Made by a program: the position numbers and the translations under genes | Notes under the pieces: model-generated | Database searches by the model: none | Seen by the model: only the letters and a program-made list of their open reading frames with translations | What the model was told of the DNA's origin: nothing | In this document: piece after piece, positions 1 to 9,761 of the stretch | Numbering within the stretch: the first letter of the stretch is position 1 | Layout: each line of letters starts with the position of its first letter | NCBI GenBank assembly: GCA_944472155.2 | Contig: OX235277.1 | Span: 26,112,804-26,176,803, forward strand | Direction: 5' to 3' | DNA: 64,000 nucleotides | Origin: Trichobilharzia szidati | Lineage: Eukaryota; Platyhelminthes; Trematoda; Strigeidida; Schistosomatidae

Positions 1-378
1 TGCAGACTTTCATCAACCGCTGCCTTCGCTCCAAAATGAAGATCAAATGGCTATCCAGAAGGAATAAGCTAAAAGCAACTACGGGAACAAACCAACCAAG
101 AGTCCATCACTCAATAAATATGTAGGAGAAAGTGGAGATGGATCGGCATACATTGAGGAAATCGCCGAATGACATCGCACGCCAAGCCCTTGAGTGGAAT
201 CCAAATAGGAAGCGACGAGTGGGTCGTCAGTGCCACGGTAACATGGAGGAGGTCGTGTAAGGAAGGGATGAGTGAATTTTGTCAATTGTGAACCTAGCTG
301 AAGAGGATGGTAGAAAACAGAACAAAGTGGAGATGTTTTGTTGAAGCCCTAGGTTCCACTCGGAATGCAAGGGAATAA
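1..378 (+). mobile_element. RTE-1 non-LTR retrotransposon, 3' end
   Basis: This is the last ~370 bp of an RTE-like element that enters the window from the left. Translation in broken frames gives the family's C-terminal signature: a CFQ/TFINRCLRS-type start, then NDIARQALEWNPNRKR, then a stretch ending in a TAMYEA-like 3' border and an (AAT)n-like tail at about 365-390. Frameshifts and stops are present, so it is a dead copy. The same 3' end recurs at 16,975-17,575, 24,480-25,195, 41,645-41,935 (-), 51,716-52,195 (-) and 60,580-61,690 (-). The clade (RTE, as in schistosome SR2-type elements) is assigned from motif style. Confidence 0.8.
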
Positions 379-915
379 TAATAGTAATAATAAAGCAAAC
401 AGTATAGCATGATGATATATACTACTGAAATGATATGAGTAGTTGCAAAACCACTTACATAAAACAGTAGTACTTGTAGATCACCTATTGCGCTTTGAGT
501 ACTTTAGTTTCGCTAAATGGAACTTGAGATAAATTCTCACTTCGAACTGTTCACTTTGCAAGTTTAGAATTATTCATCGTAGAAAGTATTCATCAGGACG
601 TTAGAGAGAAAAGAACACGAAGGTTAGTTAAGATGTTGATCTTTTCGGCGATTTCATTCTCAAAAGCAGCTGTAAAATCGTATTTATCCACATAAGTTTA
701 CTTAGATACAATTATTACCTTATTTAACACAGTAACAACAGGATATTAAAGGTGATAATAATTCTAAACATGATATGAAAATTCGAAGGTGTCAATGTAG
801 ATTACAAGAGGCATAGAAACAGAATTACATGGGATTAGAAAATAGTTGCTTAGCATGAAAAGTGGTGTTCAACGAGGAGAGATGTCAATGGGGTATGAAT
901 ATGAAACGAAAACTA
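379..915. other. No recognisable feature
   Basis: This AT-rich stretch follows the RTE-1 tail. I see no coding signature, repeat match inside the window or structured element in it. Confidence 0.5.
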
Positions 916-919
916 AGGT

Positions 920-1690
920 GTAGTGGTTGGACTAATTCCTTTTGAACACATACCTCCAGCTTCTCGGTGCATATATCGAGGGCTTCTGTAGTACAAAGAA
1001 GTCAAAAACGCACTATCTTTAGTAAACTTTTTTTCACTTAGTAAATGATATTGAATAATGAGTTAGTTGAGATATTGTGACAGGGGCTGAGGAGGTATCC
1101 AGTTATAGCACTTCTGATTGAACCATTCTGGGTAGTGTTCTCTGGCCTGCTTCTAAAGAACCTGCATAAAACAGCCCTTGCACCTAGCTCCACAGAAGAA
1201 GGTAAACTGATACACATGCACACTAGAGTAGTCATATGCAAACGTTCTTCCTCCGAAGTGCGCAGAAACAGTGGATGGCTAGAAAATAGCACTCTTAGTG
1301 ATGCTACAGAAAAGATCTTCTTCAGGGTTTTACAGGTTCCCTTGTTTAGGATATCTACCACTAAATCTCCACTGATTTCCATGCTCGTATACGATAATTT
1401 CTTTGACAATGAACTGCATTTCCCTATTTTGGGACTTGGTTTCATTTTCTTCTCCATAAACTGTGGCTGGTATCCAATTTTTGAAGAATGAGCTCTTTAT
1501 GTAAGCAGTCTGATACGGTAATCAAGTGGATTGATGAAAGCTCTTTTACAACTCACAGGTGTCCAACTATACAGATTTGTTAGTTGACCATCTCATATAG
1601 ATGGCATTACTGAACTTTTTTTCCCTTCTCTCTAATTATGAATTTGTTTCTAGGTACCAGTTAGGAGAAAGTGCTCATTTTCCCTTCGTG
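920..1690 (-). pseudogene. PLE-E Penelope-like element, C-terminal fragment
   Basis: The minus strand encodes about 139 readable residues (1,038-1,457) of the region between the RT thumb and the GIY-YIG nuclease of a Penelope-like element. It reads KCSSLSKKLSYTSMEISGDL, then a SVASLRVLFSSHPLF block equivalent to AATLRIVFSSHLL in the PLE-A copy at 20.9 kb, then IRSAITGYLLSPCHNISTNS, the PLE segment that follows the nuclease core. Frame breaks occur on both sides. The nuclease tyrosine/glycine motif is not recognisable (GARAVLCRFF where YIGRT is expected). The same family, better preserved downstream, lies at 59,036-59,800 on the plus strand. It is inactive. Confidence 0.75.
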
Positions 1691-2110
1691 TTTCCAACCA
1701 GTATTTCTAGATGTCGAGTTGAATGGCTTCACTTGTAAGGTGGTATTCACACCAAGTCCAACTCATTTTGATGACTGACTGATACTTACTATTAGGCGTT
1801 GTTTTTGTCGTCAATCCCCTTTATGTACTTTAGTTACATAAGTTAATTTAGTCAAAAATAAAACAGACATCAACAAATTACATCAGTTGAATTTATCTAC
1901 ACCAATACAACTGTGAAAAAGTGCAAAACAAATTGACAGAATGGAAGACAGTAACAGCAATAACAAGGACAAGAGAAATCAGTGTAATCATAACAGGAAG
2001 AAATAATAATTCAGAACAAGTGGGAAACAGAAGAGGAAAAAAAATAAGGCGTAAAGTGGACCAAGTAGAGAATAATGACGTTTTACAAAAGACTAATCAG
2101 AGGGTAAACT
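920..2110. repeat. Segment duplicated in inverted orientation at 58,585-59,783
   Basis: This interval matches the reverse complement of 58,585-59,783 almost throughout. The match includes non-PLE sequence: the tract with the H/N-rich reading frame at 1,921-2,160 (MQNKLTEWKTVT...), whose mirror lies at 58,531-58,752, and the intervening sequence at 1,640-1,900. So it is larger than the PLE-E coding remnant alone. It could be two copies of one longer PLE-E element including its untranslated end, or a genomic duplication. I cannot tell which without the outer flanks. The small frame at 1,921-2,160 is Asn/Arg-rich and has no recognisable domain. Confidence 0.7.
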
Positions 2111-2160
2111 ATGAAAACACTGAGATAATAAGTGCACCTGTCGAGTTTCAACGTTCCTGA

Positions 2161-2640
2161 TGGAAGTAATCGGAGCAATAAGAAATTCGCTAAAGCACTC
2201 AACTAAATGACAACTTAGCTGTTTTATGAATTGGTGGAAACCGAAGACCGGGTTATTTGAGTTTGTTCAACACAGTGACTGAATTATCACTTATCCATCA
2301 AGAAGTCCCGTGTTTTCCAGCTGTTATCCATTCGTGACTTCATCTTTGGGCACTAGCGATACATTTACAAATGGATAAGACAACTGCTTAGTGCTAATCA
2401 ATGTTCTATTTTCAATATAATCAAGTTGAATAATACGTAAATAAAGTTTTCAGGGAAATGATGGAATATACCATCAAATCTATCTACCGGTCATCATGAA
2501 GTAATCCATGTCATGTACCCAGTACTCTGTGTTTTTTCTAACTGAATCCCACCACATCCAAGTTTGTTATATGGTTAAAAAGTTGATGACACCAAATCGT
2601 GATGCACTTTTAACTATCCACTGGAAAAATTGTTTCCTTT
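2161..2640. other. No recognisable feature
   Basis: No coding signature or internal repeat match was found between the duplicated segment and the RTE-1 RT fragment. Confidence 0.45.
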
Positions 2641-3140
2641 GGAAAGCAAAAACACTTGCTTAAGTGATCTCTACTATCGATTTTAAAAAAGCCCTCAACA
2701 GGATTGACGACGAAATAATTTGGAAACTACTTTAACATTATGGAGAGCCCAAAGCTTCATCAACTGTATTCGGCAGACATACGACAAACTTCAGCGACGT
2801 CTTTCAAATAGAGACAGGAGTAAGGCAACCTGACTGCCTACTATCACTGATTTTATCCATACTTGTGGTGGACTGGATTATGTGAAAGGCTGTGGGTAGA
2901 AAGAAGACAGGAATACACTGCAACAACAAGAAGACTCTAGAAGATATGGGTTTCGTGGTAGATTTACGTCTAGTTTTGCATAAACTCAAAGATTTACAGG
3001 CAAAAGCCAACAAGTTGTCAGAAGAAGCAGGCAGCGAAGACGGGAATTCAAGCGGATGTAGAGAAGACAGAAGTAATAGAGATACCTAACCACTACCAAC
3101 AACAAAAACAATAACAACAGGCACTAATCACCAGCATATT
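2640..3140 (+). pseudogene. RTE-1 reverse transcriptase fragment, interrupted by a nested RTE-1
   Basis: Plus-strand frames read DDEIIWKLL, then a VFQIETGVRQ-like tract, then ILVVDWIM and KKTLEDMGFVVDL, matching the RTE palm from just before the GVRQG motif to past the position of the YADD box. The expected A.DD catalytic box is replaced here (DMGFVVDLRLVL). The glutamine/threonine-rich run that follows (codons of aacaac) marks the linker that is also seen before 24,540. The reading resumes at about 4,300 after an antisense RTE-1. Several stops and frame changes are present. Confidence 0.7.
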
Positions 3141-4300
3141 TTTTATATTGTTTGTTGTTATTCGGTTGGTTTCTGAGTAGAACATCGGGCTTCAATAACA
3201 CATCTACACTTTCTTCTATTCTCTGCTGTTCTCTACACCTGGCTAGCTTCACGGTTGCCCATAATCTCTCATCTCTTTCTCCTCCTCGCCACACGATCTT
3301 CTCCATGTCACCATCGCACTGATGACCCACACTTCGCTTCCCGTTTATATTCCACTCGAGCAATGGTCCACACTGTGCGCGATGTCATTCGATGACCTTT
3401 TCAACATGTGTCCAAGCCATCTCCATTTTCTTCTACATATTTTTTGAGCAATCGACTCTCGCCTGTTGGTTTGTTTTCAGACAGAGTATCTCGTTGCTAA
3501 TTCTTTCTGGCCGAGCGGCTGGTCATTTGATCTTCAGTATAGAGCCAGCGAAGTGGGCAGTTGTTGATAAATGTCTGCAGTTAGCTGTTGGAAATGCTTT
3601 TCTTGATGTGCTCGCCAAGTTTCTGATCCGTATAGAAGAACTGACTGACTGACTTAACATTGTTGTTGAAAATCTGAATCTTCCTCTTTATGCTGAGGCA
3701 GAGTACAGAAGATTACCAAACTGGTTTCAGTGTGATGAGGGTGTACCTTGCCTTTTTGATTCTGGCTGGCTGGCTGGCTTTGACATCTTCGTTCGTACTG
3801 TCACCTGTGGTTGAAATGATGCTTACTACCTAGATAAGTGAAGGTAGGAAGTAACCTCTGTCAAATCACTCCTGTTGATGGTGAATGGTGTTGGTTGTTG
3901 TTGGTGTTGCTGTCTTCTCTATATTCACCTGAAGTCCTATCTTCGCTGCCTGCCTCCCTCGTCTCTTAAATTAGTTTGTAGGTTTTCGCCTGCCTGACTG
4001 CCTGCGTGTCTTCTGGGTCGTGTGAGTGACACTGAACACAAATCACCCACGAGCGAAATCCAGATCTTCTAGAATCTTCTTGTCGCTCAGTGCAGCGTAT
4101 TCCTGTATTCTCACTCCAAAACGCACAGTCTTACGTATGATCCAGTCCACCACAATTATGAATATCATTGTGGGTGATAATAGGCAGTGAGCCTTGTCTT
4201 ACTGCTGTATTCACTTCGAAGGCTTCTTTGAGTTTCCTATTGTGGATCACCTGACACGTGGCACTGTCATATAGCCACCCATTGAATGGGGTTGGTAAAG
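3141..4300 (-). mobile_element. RTE-1 3' half nested in RTE-1
   Basis: Read on the minus strand, this insert starts at about 4,290 with LYDSATCQVIHNGKL, continues through an AVRQG block and VVDWIIRKT, then DKKILEDLDFA, and runs to the RTE-1 3' end near 3,165. It splits the plus-strand RTE-1 (2,640-3,140 and 4,300-4,935). Short similar words at both borders (caccagca at left, gatcagca at right) are compatible with a target-site duplication. The copy has many stops. The same insertion at the same place exists at 9,790-10,885, so the nested pair was duplicated after it formed. Confidence 0.75.
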
Positions 4301-4935
4301 AATCGGGGCACGATCAGCAGGAGAAATCTGAAAGAAGTCATTTCTCTTACTTATCTAGGAAGGGCCGTTACAACTTTAGGCAGCCGGCACTGATGAGTAT
4401 TTTGAAACCAGAATCGGAATGGTGAAACAAGCTTCCACTCTTCTGAAATCATTGTGAGAATCTGCTGCAATGAGCATAAGGAACAAGATTCTAACTTTCA
4501 ACACCAGTGAGACTTGGCTAGTGCGTAAGGAAAAGCATTTCGAGCAGGCCAGTGCAGACTTTTATCAACAGCTGCCTTCAGATGACTGGACGGAAAGATT
4601 TAACACTAAGGAGCTCTGGGAATGAACCAACCAAGAACCTGTTACTCAACAAATATTCAGACTAAATTAGAGATGGATTCGACAAATGTTGAGGGACTTC
4701 TGAAGGAGATCTCACGGAGTTCCTTAGAGAGGAACCCGACTGAGAAACGGAGGTTTGGATGTGATTCCGAGCCTGACATGAAGGAAATCCTGTGAGAAGG
4801 AGATGATCGCTTATGGGAAATCGTGGAGTCGGCTGAAGAGGACCTCAGAGAACAATACAAAATAGAGATGTGTTGTTGAAGTCTTATGTTCCGGTAAAAA
4901 TAACAAGAGAATCATAATAGTAAATAATAAGCACC
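4300..4935 (+). mobile_element. RTE-1 3' end, right part of the split element
   Basis: This continues the element broken at 3,140: a block equivalent to GRNLKETTSFNYLGSI near 4,330, then a VQTFIN block at 4,555, then EISRSSLERNPTEKRRFG-like codons at 4,700-4,760, ending with the characteristic 3' border and AAT-rich tail at 4,900-4,935. The frame is broken in many places. The paralogue at 10,886-11,535 shares most substitutions. Confidence 0.7.
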
Positions 4936-6262
4936 AAGCAAAATGAAGAAGAACATTCTTTGCAGCGACACTGAGAATGGTGTTCTTCAGTCGTCCTCTG
5001 ATCTGCACCACTTCTATGTGCATATATCAGCTCACCTGCCGCTGTTGAGCCAGCCAGGTACATCGGTCGTTCGACGCGCACCCTGTCCAACAGGATTCAA
5101 GAACACTATCCAGCCAGCATGGTTGTGAAAAGGCAATAGTGGTGCAATAAGGAGTACGATAATTGAACACCTAGTTAAAACTGATCATTCCATTTCAACA
5201 AATGCCTCCTGCTTCAGAGTAATCTACACAGTCAAGAATAACCTACCAAAGGCAATATGGTTTCGTCTTCTTTGTATCGCTGAAGCTCTGGACATTCACA
5301 TAGAAAAAAAGGAGATGTGCATACCAAAATAAGAGAATTACTCAGGCACTTCTACTGTCATGGTAACAACCTTGTTGATTTTGATGACTTAATTTTATTT
5401 GTTTGCCTGTTTCTTTAATTGCTCATAATTCTTTAATTGCTTATGATATTTGTATTCATTCAGAACTCTTACGTAATTTCGTATTCTCTTCTTTGTTTCC
5501 CTGTGTATCCTGAGTAAAACTCACTCATCAAACTATTCATATTATTACGTAACTTCTTTTTAACAACTGTTTGTGACAACTCATCACCTTTGTTACTATC
5601 CTATTTTCATTAATACCCAATTTTCTTGACTGATTTTGTATTGCGTAACTCCGATTACCAGTCTTCACCTGTTTAGTTAAAATAACCATAACCAATTGTT
5701 TTTCAAGTGTTGGTTTGTAGGGATTTGATTGGTTACATGATTTCATCTAGGCTGATATCAGTTAGAGTACCATTGGAAAACCCGGGAGTACTGGACAGCT
5801 GCTTCTTAGGCCTAGTTTGGGACTCTTCAGCAGTACGCACCCACCGGGATTCGAACCCAGGACCTTCTGGTTATAAGGCGACCTCGTATACCATTAAGCC
5901 ACTGGGACCCGATTCAATGGCTCATGAATTCTAACTTCTGCCAATTCACGACATAGAGCGACCCCTAGCCAATGTCTTCGTCGAGTATTTGTCCTCACGC
6001 CCGACCTGCTGCACCCTACTGGTCACGACTTCTCACTAGAACCCCAGGCAACTACCTTCCTGAATAGGGCAAGTCGCTAGTGAGCATCTCACTTGAAAAT
6101 CAATGAGATGCTCACTATCGATTGTATTTTTGTTTGACAAACTTAATGTACACATACATACAAAATAACTTACATATATTTGCGATTGCACAGCTAAGAA
6201 AATGAATGCAATAACGAAAAGAGACTCTTCGTGAAACTACGTGTTTTGTTTTCAAAATAAAG
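4936..6262 (+). mobile_element. PLE-A Penelope-like element, 3' end with nested SINE
   Basis: Coding remnants run from 4,936 to about 5,370 in shifted frames. They cover the TFFAAT-like block, a YQFTC-like block and a nuclease region equivalent to YIGR.TRTLSKRIQEHYPAW, and end in a CIQK..TQALLLSW-like C-terminus. The PLE-A 3' untranslated region follows and is shared with 20,010-20,640 (-) and 40,640-41,096. A SINE-1 copy (5,701-6,123) interrupts it between caattg and the continuing tatttttg tract, which resumes at 6,124 and ends near 6,262. PLE proteins couple a telomerase-like RT to a GIY-YIG endonuclease. This copy is 5'-truncated and inactive. Confidence 0.8.
5701..6123 (-). mobile_element. 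SINE-1 (Sm-alpha-like tRNA-derived SINE) with decayed hammerhead
   Basis: On the minus strand this copy has a tRNA-like core: an A box (tggcttaatgg) at 5,891-5,901 and a perfect B box (ggttcgaatcc) at 5,847-5,857 inside an intact 5-bp T-arm at 5,844-5,860. Downstream lies the hammerhead region, decayed here: the CUGAUGA box has lost bases and GAAAC reads agaagc. The 5' end of the SINE contains a perfect 14-bp hairpin (6,078-6,091 with 6,104-6,117). Both outer edges carry a ttttcaagtg/cacttgaaaa inverted word. It is inserted in the PLE-A 3' region. Known schistosome Sm-alpha repeats combine a Pol III promoter with a hammerhead ribozyme. Confidence 0.85.
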
Positions 6263-6539
6263 TCAGCAAGTAGAATGAAGTGACTGACTTCTCTGAGAGG
6301 AGGTAAACTGGGTACACTACTGATGAACTCTTCCCTAAACGGGAGAAACAGACGACCAGCGTTCAATTCATTTCAATCTAGCTGGTTGGTTTGATTAATT
6401 TTATACTACTCACATAAATGAACTAGTAATATATGTTGTTTTAAACTTGAAAATATGACTATGAGAAGCAACATAGCAGTAGGTAATTTTTGTACATCCT
6501 TATAACTTGTAAGTTTTAAGATAATTTATGATTTTTCCT
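6263..6539. other. No repeat recognised; possible intron
   Basis: This unique-looking AT-rich sequence ends in a pyrimidine-rich tract (atttttcctag) directly before the candidate exon. No other feature was seen. Confidence 0.35.
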
Positions 6540-6541
6540 AG

Positions 6542-6791
6542 GTGTATACCTTGCTTCAGCCTGTATTACGACTTCTTACACCATTTATGGATAAGAAAGT
6601 AGTTTTAGATTTGCAAAGAAGTATATTCTATCTCCGTTCAATATCTCCAACATCACTTACTTATGTAGAAGGGACTTACACCTTCTTCGTAAACAGGAAT
6701 AAGGCTAAATTCTCATGTTGGACATACTGTGCATATAATTCGCTATTTGTTCATGTCGTTGCAGCATTCTTGGATTCATATCTAAACTGTG
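6542..6791 (+). CDS. Candidate host exon, protein not recognised
   Basis: A 250-bp open segment is bounded by a good splice acceptor (tttttcctag, AG at 6,540-6,541) and a consensus donor (g|gtatgt, GT at 6,792-6,793). It encodes about 83 residues beginning VYTLLQPVLRLLTPF and containing DLQRSIFYLRSISPTSLTYV and a Cys/Trp-rich stretch. The composition differs from the transposon remnants on either side and I find no second copy in the window. I do not recognise the family. The open frame continues past the donor to 6,943. No flanking exon is evident, so it may equally be chance or a pseudogene. Confidence 0.35.
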
Positions 6792-6794
6792 GTA

Positions 6795-7480
6795 TGTACT
6801 GTTTCCTTAAAATGTTACTCTTAGACGTTCTGAGAAATAGCGAGTGGTGGATACGTCAATATAACACCACGGACAACATTCCATGTGCCGCTCGCTTAGC
6901 ACGGCAGCCAAGCAAGATGTTTCGGAATGCTTATGAACAGTGAAGAAGTTGCCTTATCAGACTGAACCAACGAAATCCCGATGTAGCACTTCGGGGAATA
7001 CAAGAGTTCACCAGAAGGTTGTACAGTTTATTATTCAATGAACTGCAGACAACATTACAAAAATATACGCCTAAACTGTTATGACACTTCACTTCTATTC
7101 GCATGCCTAGGAGTGAAAGTTTAAAACAGATTTCCGTTAATTGTTTCATGATAAAAAATATCTTGAAAGTGATTCAGAAATGTCTCATTAATTATGTTTT
7201 ATCAGTCGAAGGTTAGTCGTTCCTAGCAAATCCTGAATAAGTGTGACCAATAGGATCCATTACTTAAACTGTCCCAACGCTTAAAGGGTTAACAAGACTA
7301 CAATTAAATTTCATTTTGTGCTATTAACGGTTTACTATCTTAGCGCAGTAAACGCGAAGTAGTTACTCTACAACTGCAAGTTTAATATAATCGTTAACTA
7401 CCAACCATAATAACTGTGTTCTTCGGACTAAAAATAAACTTATAGTAGCATCCAGAGACAGAAAATGACCTCGCCTCGAC
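6795..7480. other. No recognisable feature
   Basis: AT-rich sequence without repeat matches, domains or structure that I can support. Confidence 0.45.
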
Positions 7481-8830
7481 ATGTAAAAATATGCAAAATG
7501 TTGAAAAATCGGTAAATTTCAATAGTAAACTAATTCACGAAGACGTATAACCGGCTGACTACTGGAACCCCTCATGACCTTGAATCTGGATATACCGTCT
7601 TTCATAGATGGTGTAGCTACAGGCACACCACTTAGTCTTGTTTTAGCAGAAATCTTCATGTTCAACTTTGAAAGAACAGAGTTGAAGCATGCAATCGACG
7701 AAACAACTTCTTATTGTCGATATGTCACAGATGATACATTTGTAGTGTGCAACAATGTAAGTGTCATGTTTCCTACCTACTCGGATTACTCAACGACGTA
7801 CATACAAATACTGAATTTACTATGGAGCACAAAAATGATGTGAAGTTCCATTTCTTTGAAATTGCCGTGCTATGCCTAGAAGATAGTAGTCTCCAGAGGT
7901 CAACTCACTGATAACATACATGGAATGTACAGTACTTACATTTTAGTAGTTTTTGTCTGAATATATATAAACGAGCACTAATCAGGACTCTCTACTGTAG
8001 AGCTTGGAGAATATGCTCTGCAGAGATATTAGAGGAAGAATTTATGATTCTCCAAAAGGTGCTGAAAAACAACGGCCACCCTCAGGGATTCAATAACAAA
8101 TATGGAAGATGTGAAGGCTTAAATATCAAAAAAATCACAGTGGAAAAAAGCCTACCTTCATTCAACTTGATTTTAAAGGGGATAATATGGCAGGAATAAT
8201 CAACATAAGATTGAGTATGTCACTAACCAGAGCCTTTCGTGCAGCTAAGTCGGCTTCCGTCTGTCGGATAAAATGCTAACCTTTAGTTAGATCAAAAGTC
8301 AACAGATACCCTTCTGATGTTAGCTTTAACTGTGAACACTAATTAATGTGTCTTTGGGAGCAGTTACAACGGGAGAACAAAAACAAGGGCGCACTTCCGA
8401 TTTTATGGATAGGTACCGAAAAACTTACGTCTTAAGGGAACAAACGCTTACAATATCATCATCACCAGGCATCTTTTTGATACGGGTCATGAGGTGGAAA
8501 TAGGAAAATTCTATTAAATTATCGATAGACGCTCAATTCTCCTCAAGTTTGCCGAAGCAGTCCCTATCCAATGCCTGAAACCAGATTTACACGTTCAGAA
8601 AGAAGCGGTTATCAGCCTTTTTTCCCTGCTGCCTGGCAACTAGATGTCTTCATCCTCTCTTTCATTTGGTAACGTAAGCTTTGGCTCAAACCTTATCCCC
8701 CAGACAACTCTGACATATTTCAATTTTGCTTGTCTCCTGTTTCTATGATCTGCGTTGAACTCAGTACATTGTCACTCATCATCCCACATACCTATACTCT
8801 TTATTACGTAACTCCTTTACCATTGTATGC
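7480..8830 (+). pseudogene. PLE-D Penelope-like element, degraded RT to 3' end
   Basis: The frame at 7,574-7,843 carries two RT landmarks: IDGVATGTPLSLVLAEIF, equivalent to the PLE DGVAMGSPLGPVLAD motif, and RYVTDDTFVV, equivalent to YVDDTFVV with an inserted residue. Further codons follow in broken frames: the LQKVLKNNGHP region at 8,040-8,090, the LDFKGDN-like tract at 8,165-8,190, the AFRAAKSAS block at 8,220, and a tail equivalent to AEAV..QCLKPDLHVQKEA at 8,540-8,610. The nuclease core is not readable. The 3' untranslated tract to about 8,830 resembles other PLE tails (ttacgtaactcc). It is a dead copy. Confidence 0.7.
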
Positions 8831-9016
8831 ATAAATTTACTTTGTTTAAACTTGAAATGCCTGTTTAAAGACCACATAGGCGTAATTTTCTATGCACTGT
8901 TCATTAAGTTTGGAACCTCCTATCAACTGACATCATGTAAAATTTGCAAGTATGTCAAAATTGTTTCTGTACATCGACTTAATAATAACTCATTTAGGCT
9001 GTATGCAGCAGTTGAT

Positions 9017-9202
9017 TGTCCGGGGTCCGACCCCCGGACGACGCACTCCTTTACCTCGCTAAGCCAGAAATAATGCTGGTGAAGAGGAAAGGTTGAGCAT
9101 GAGGCTAGCAACCCCATCCAATAAAATAAGCATTGCTACAGAAACTTTTAGGCCACTAGCTTGAAGCCCTATGTTCCACCGAGGAACGTGAAGGGAAAAA
9201 AA
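9017..9202 (+). mobile_element. RSINE: short non-autonomous RTE-1-derived element with target-site duplication
   Basis: A 186-bp insert is flanked by gcagcagttgat (9,005-9,016) and gcagcagtttat (9,203-9,214). The other copy of the direct repeat has the unfilled site at about 11,741-11,752. Its head matches the RTE-1 5' leader seen at 46,130-46,200 and 38,930-39,000 (-) (gaggctagcaacccc, then a tgctacagaaactt word). Its tail matches the RTE-1 3' border (gaagccctatgttccac). No coding region remains. Related copies lie at 16,325-16,545 (-) and 35,880-36,085 (-). It presumably uses RTE-1 protein. Confidence 0.8.
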
Positions 9203-9319
9203 GCAGCAGTTTATGATAGGCCAACGAAACAAATGACGACGGTACCATTTCATTCTGCACAAACAGCTGTTCTTCTTGCTTTATACAAATTCATAAATGT
9301 ATGAAAAATCAGTTTTGAG

Positions 9320-9690
9320 ACTGGCTATAAGTCAAAGTTGCCTGGAGCAGTTCTAGTGAGAAGTCGTGACCAGTGAGGTCCATCCAATCAAGTTTGAGGA
9401 TGTAGTACCCACTGATGACACTGGTTGGTGACAGTCACGCTAAAATCTCGAAATGGCAGAAGTTAGAATTCATAAATTGGCCACTGAATCAGGTCCCAGT
9501 GAGTGGCTGAATGGTATACGAGATCGCCTTTTAGCCGGAAGGTGCTTAATTCAAACCCTTGTAGCAGATGCGTTCTGATGATGAGTCCCATACTAGGATG
9601 AAACAGCTGTCCAGTACTCCCTGTGGCTGGTTTTTAATGTTTCTCTAACTGAAGTCAGTTCGTAGTCTAACCTGAATAGGAATTTGAAAA
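9320..9690 (+). mobile_element. SINE-1 copy with near-intact hammerhead
   Basis: This holds the SINE-1 head, the tRNA-like region (gagtggctgaatggt near 9,503, a decayed B box near 9,548) and the hammerhead region at 9,571-9,616. Stem II (gtcc/ggat), GAAAC and the GUC cleavage triplet are present. The box that should read CUGAUGA reads AUGAUGA when aligned to the intact copy at 12,111, so the essential C3 is lost. It lies within the left direct repeat. Confidence 0.85.
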
Positions 9691-9761
9691 TAAACTAACA
9701 TATATATGAAAGTGTGTTCCAATGACCCTAAAACGACTGATATTTCACACTTGAGTGAACA

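Larger units (their letters stand above)
8966..9761 (+). repeat. Direct repeat unit, left copy (filled)
   Basis: This unit is the same as 11,700-12,311 except that it carries a 198-bp addition at 9,005-9,202/9,214 (the RSINE insert and its target duplication). Both units run from a tctgtacatc word to a gagtgaacacgac word and contain a SINE-1 copy. The nested RTE-1 pair lies between them. The unit may be a longer mobile element that includes SINE-1, or a local duplication. Confidence 0.8.

Noticed and set aside
1135..1491. 118-codon plus-strand frame
   Set aside because: Antisense of PLE-E, which shows the family signature on the minus strand.
5844..5915. tRNA gene on the minus strand
   Set aside because: The T-arm is perfect, but the sequence recurs many times with a hammerhead downstream and the acceptor stem does not close; SINE-1.
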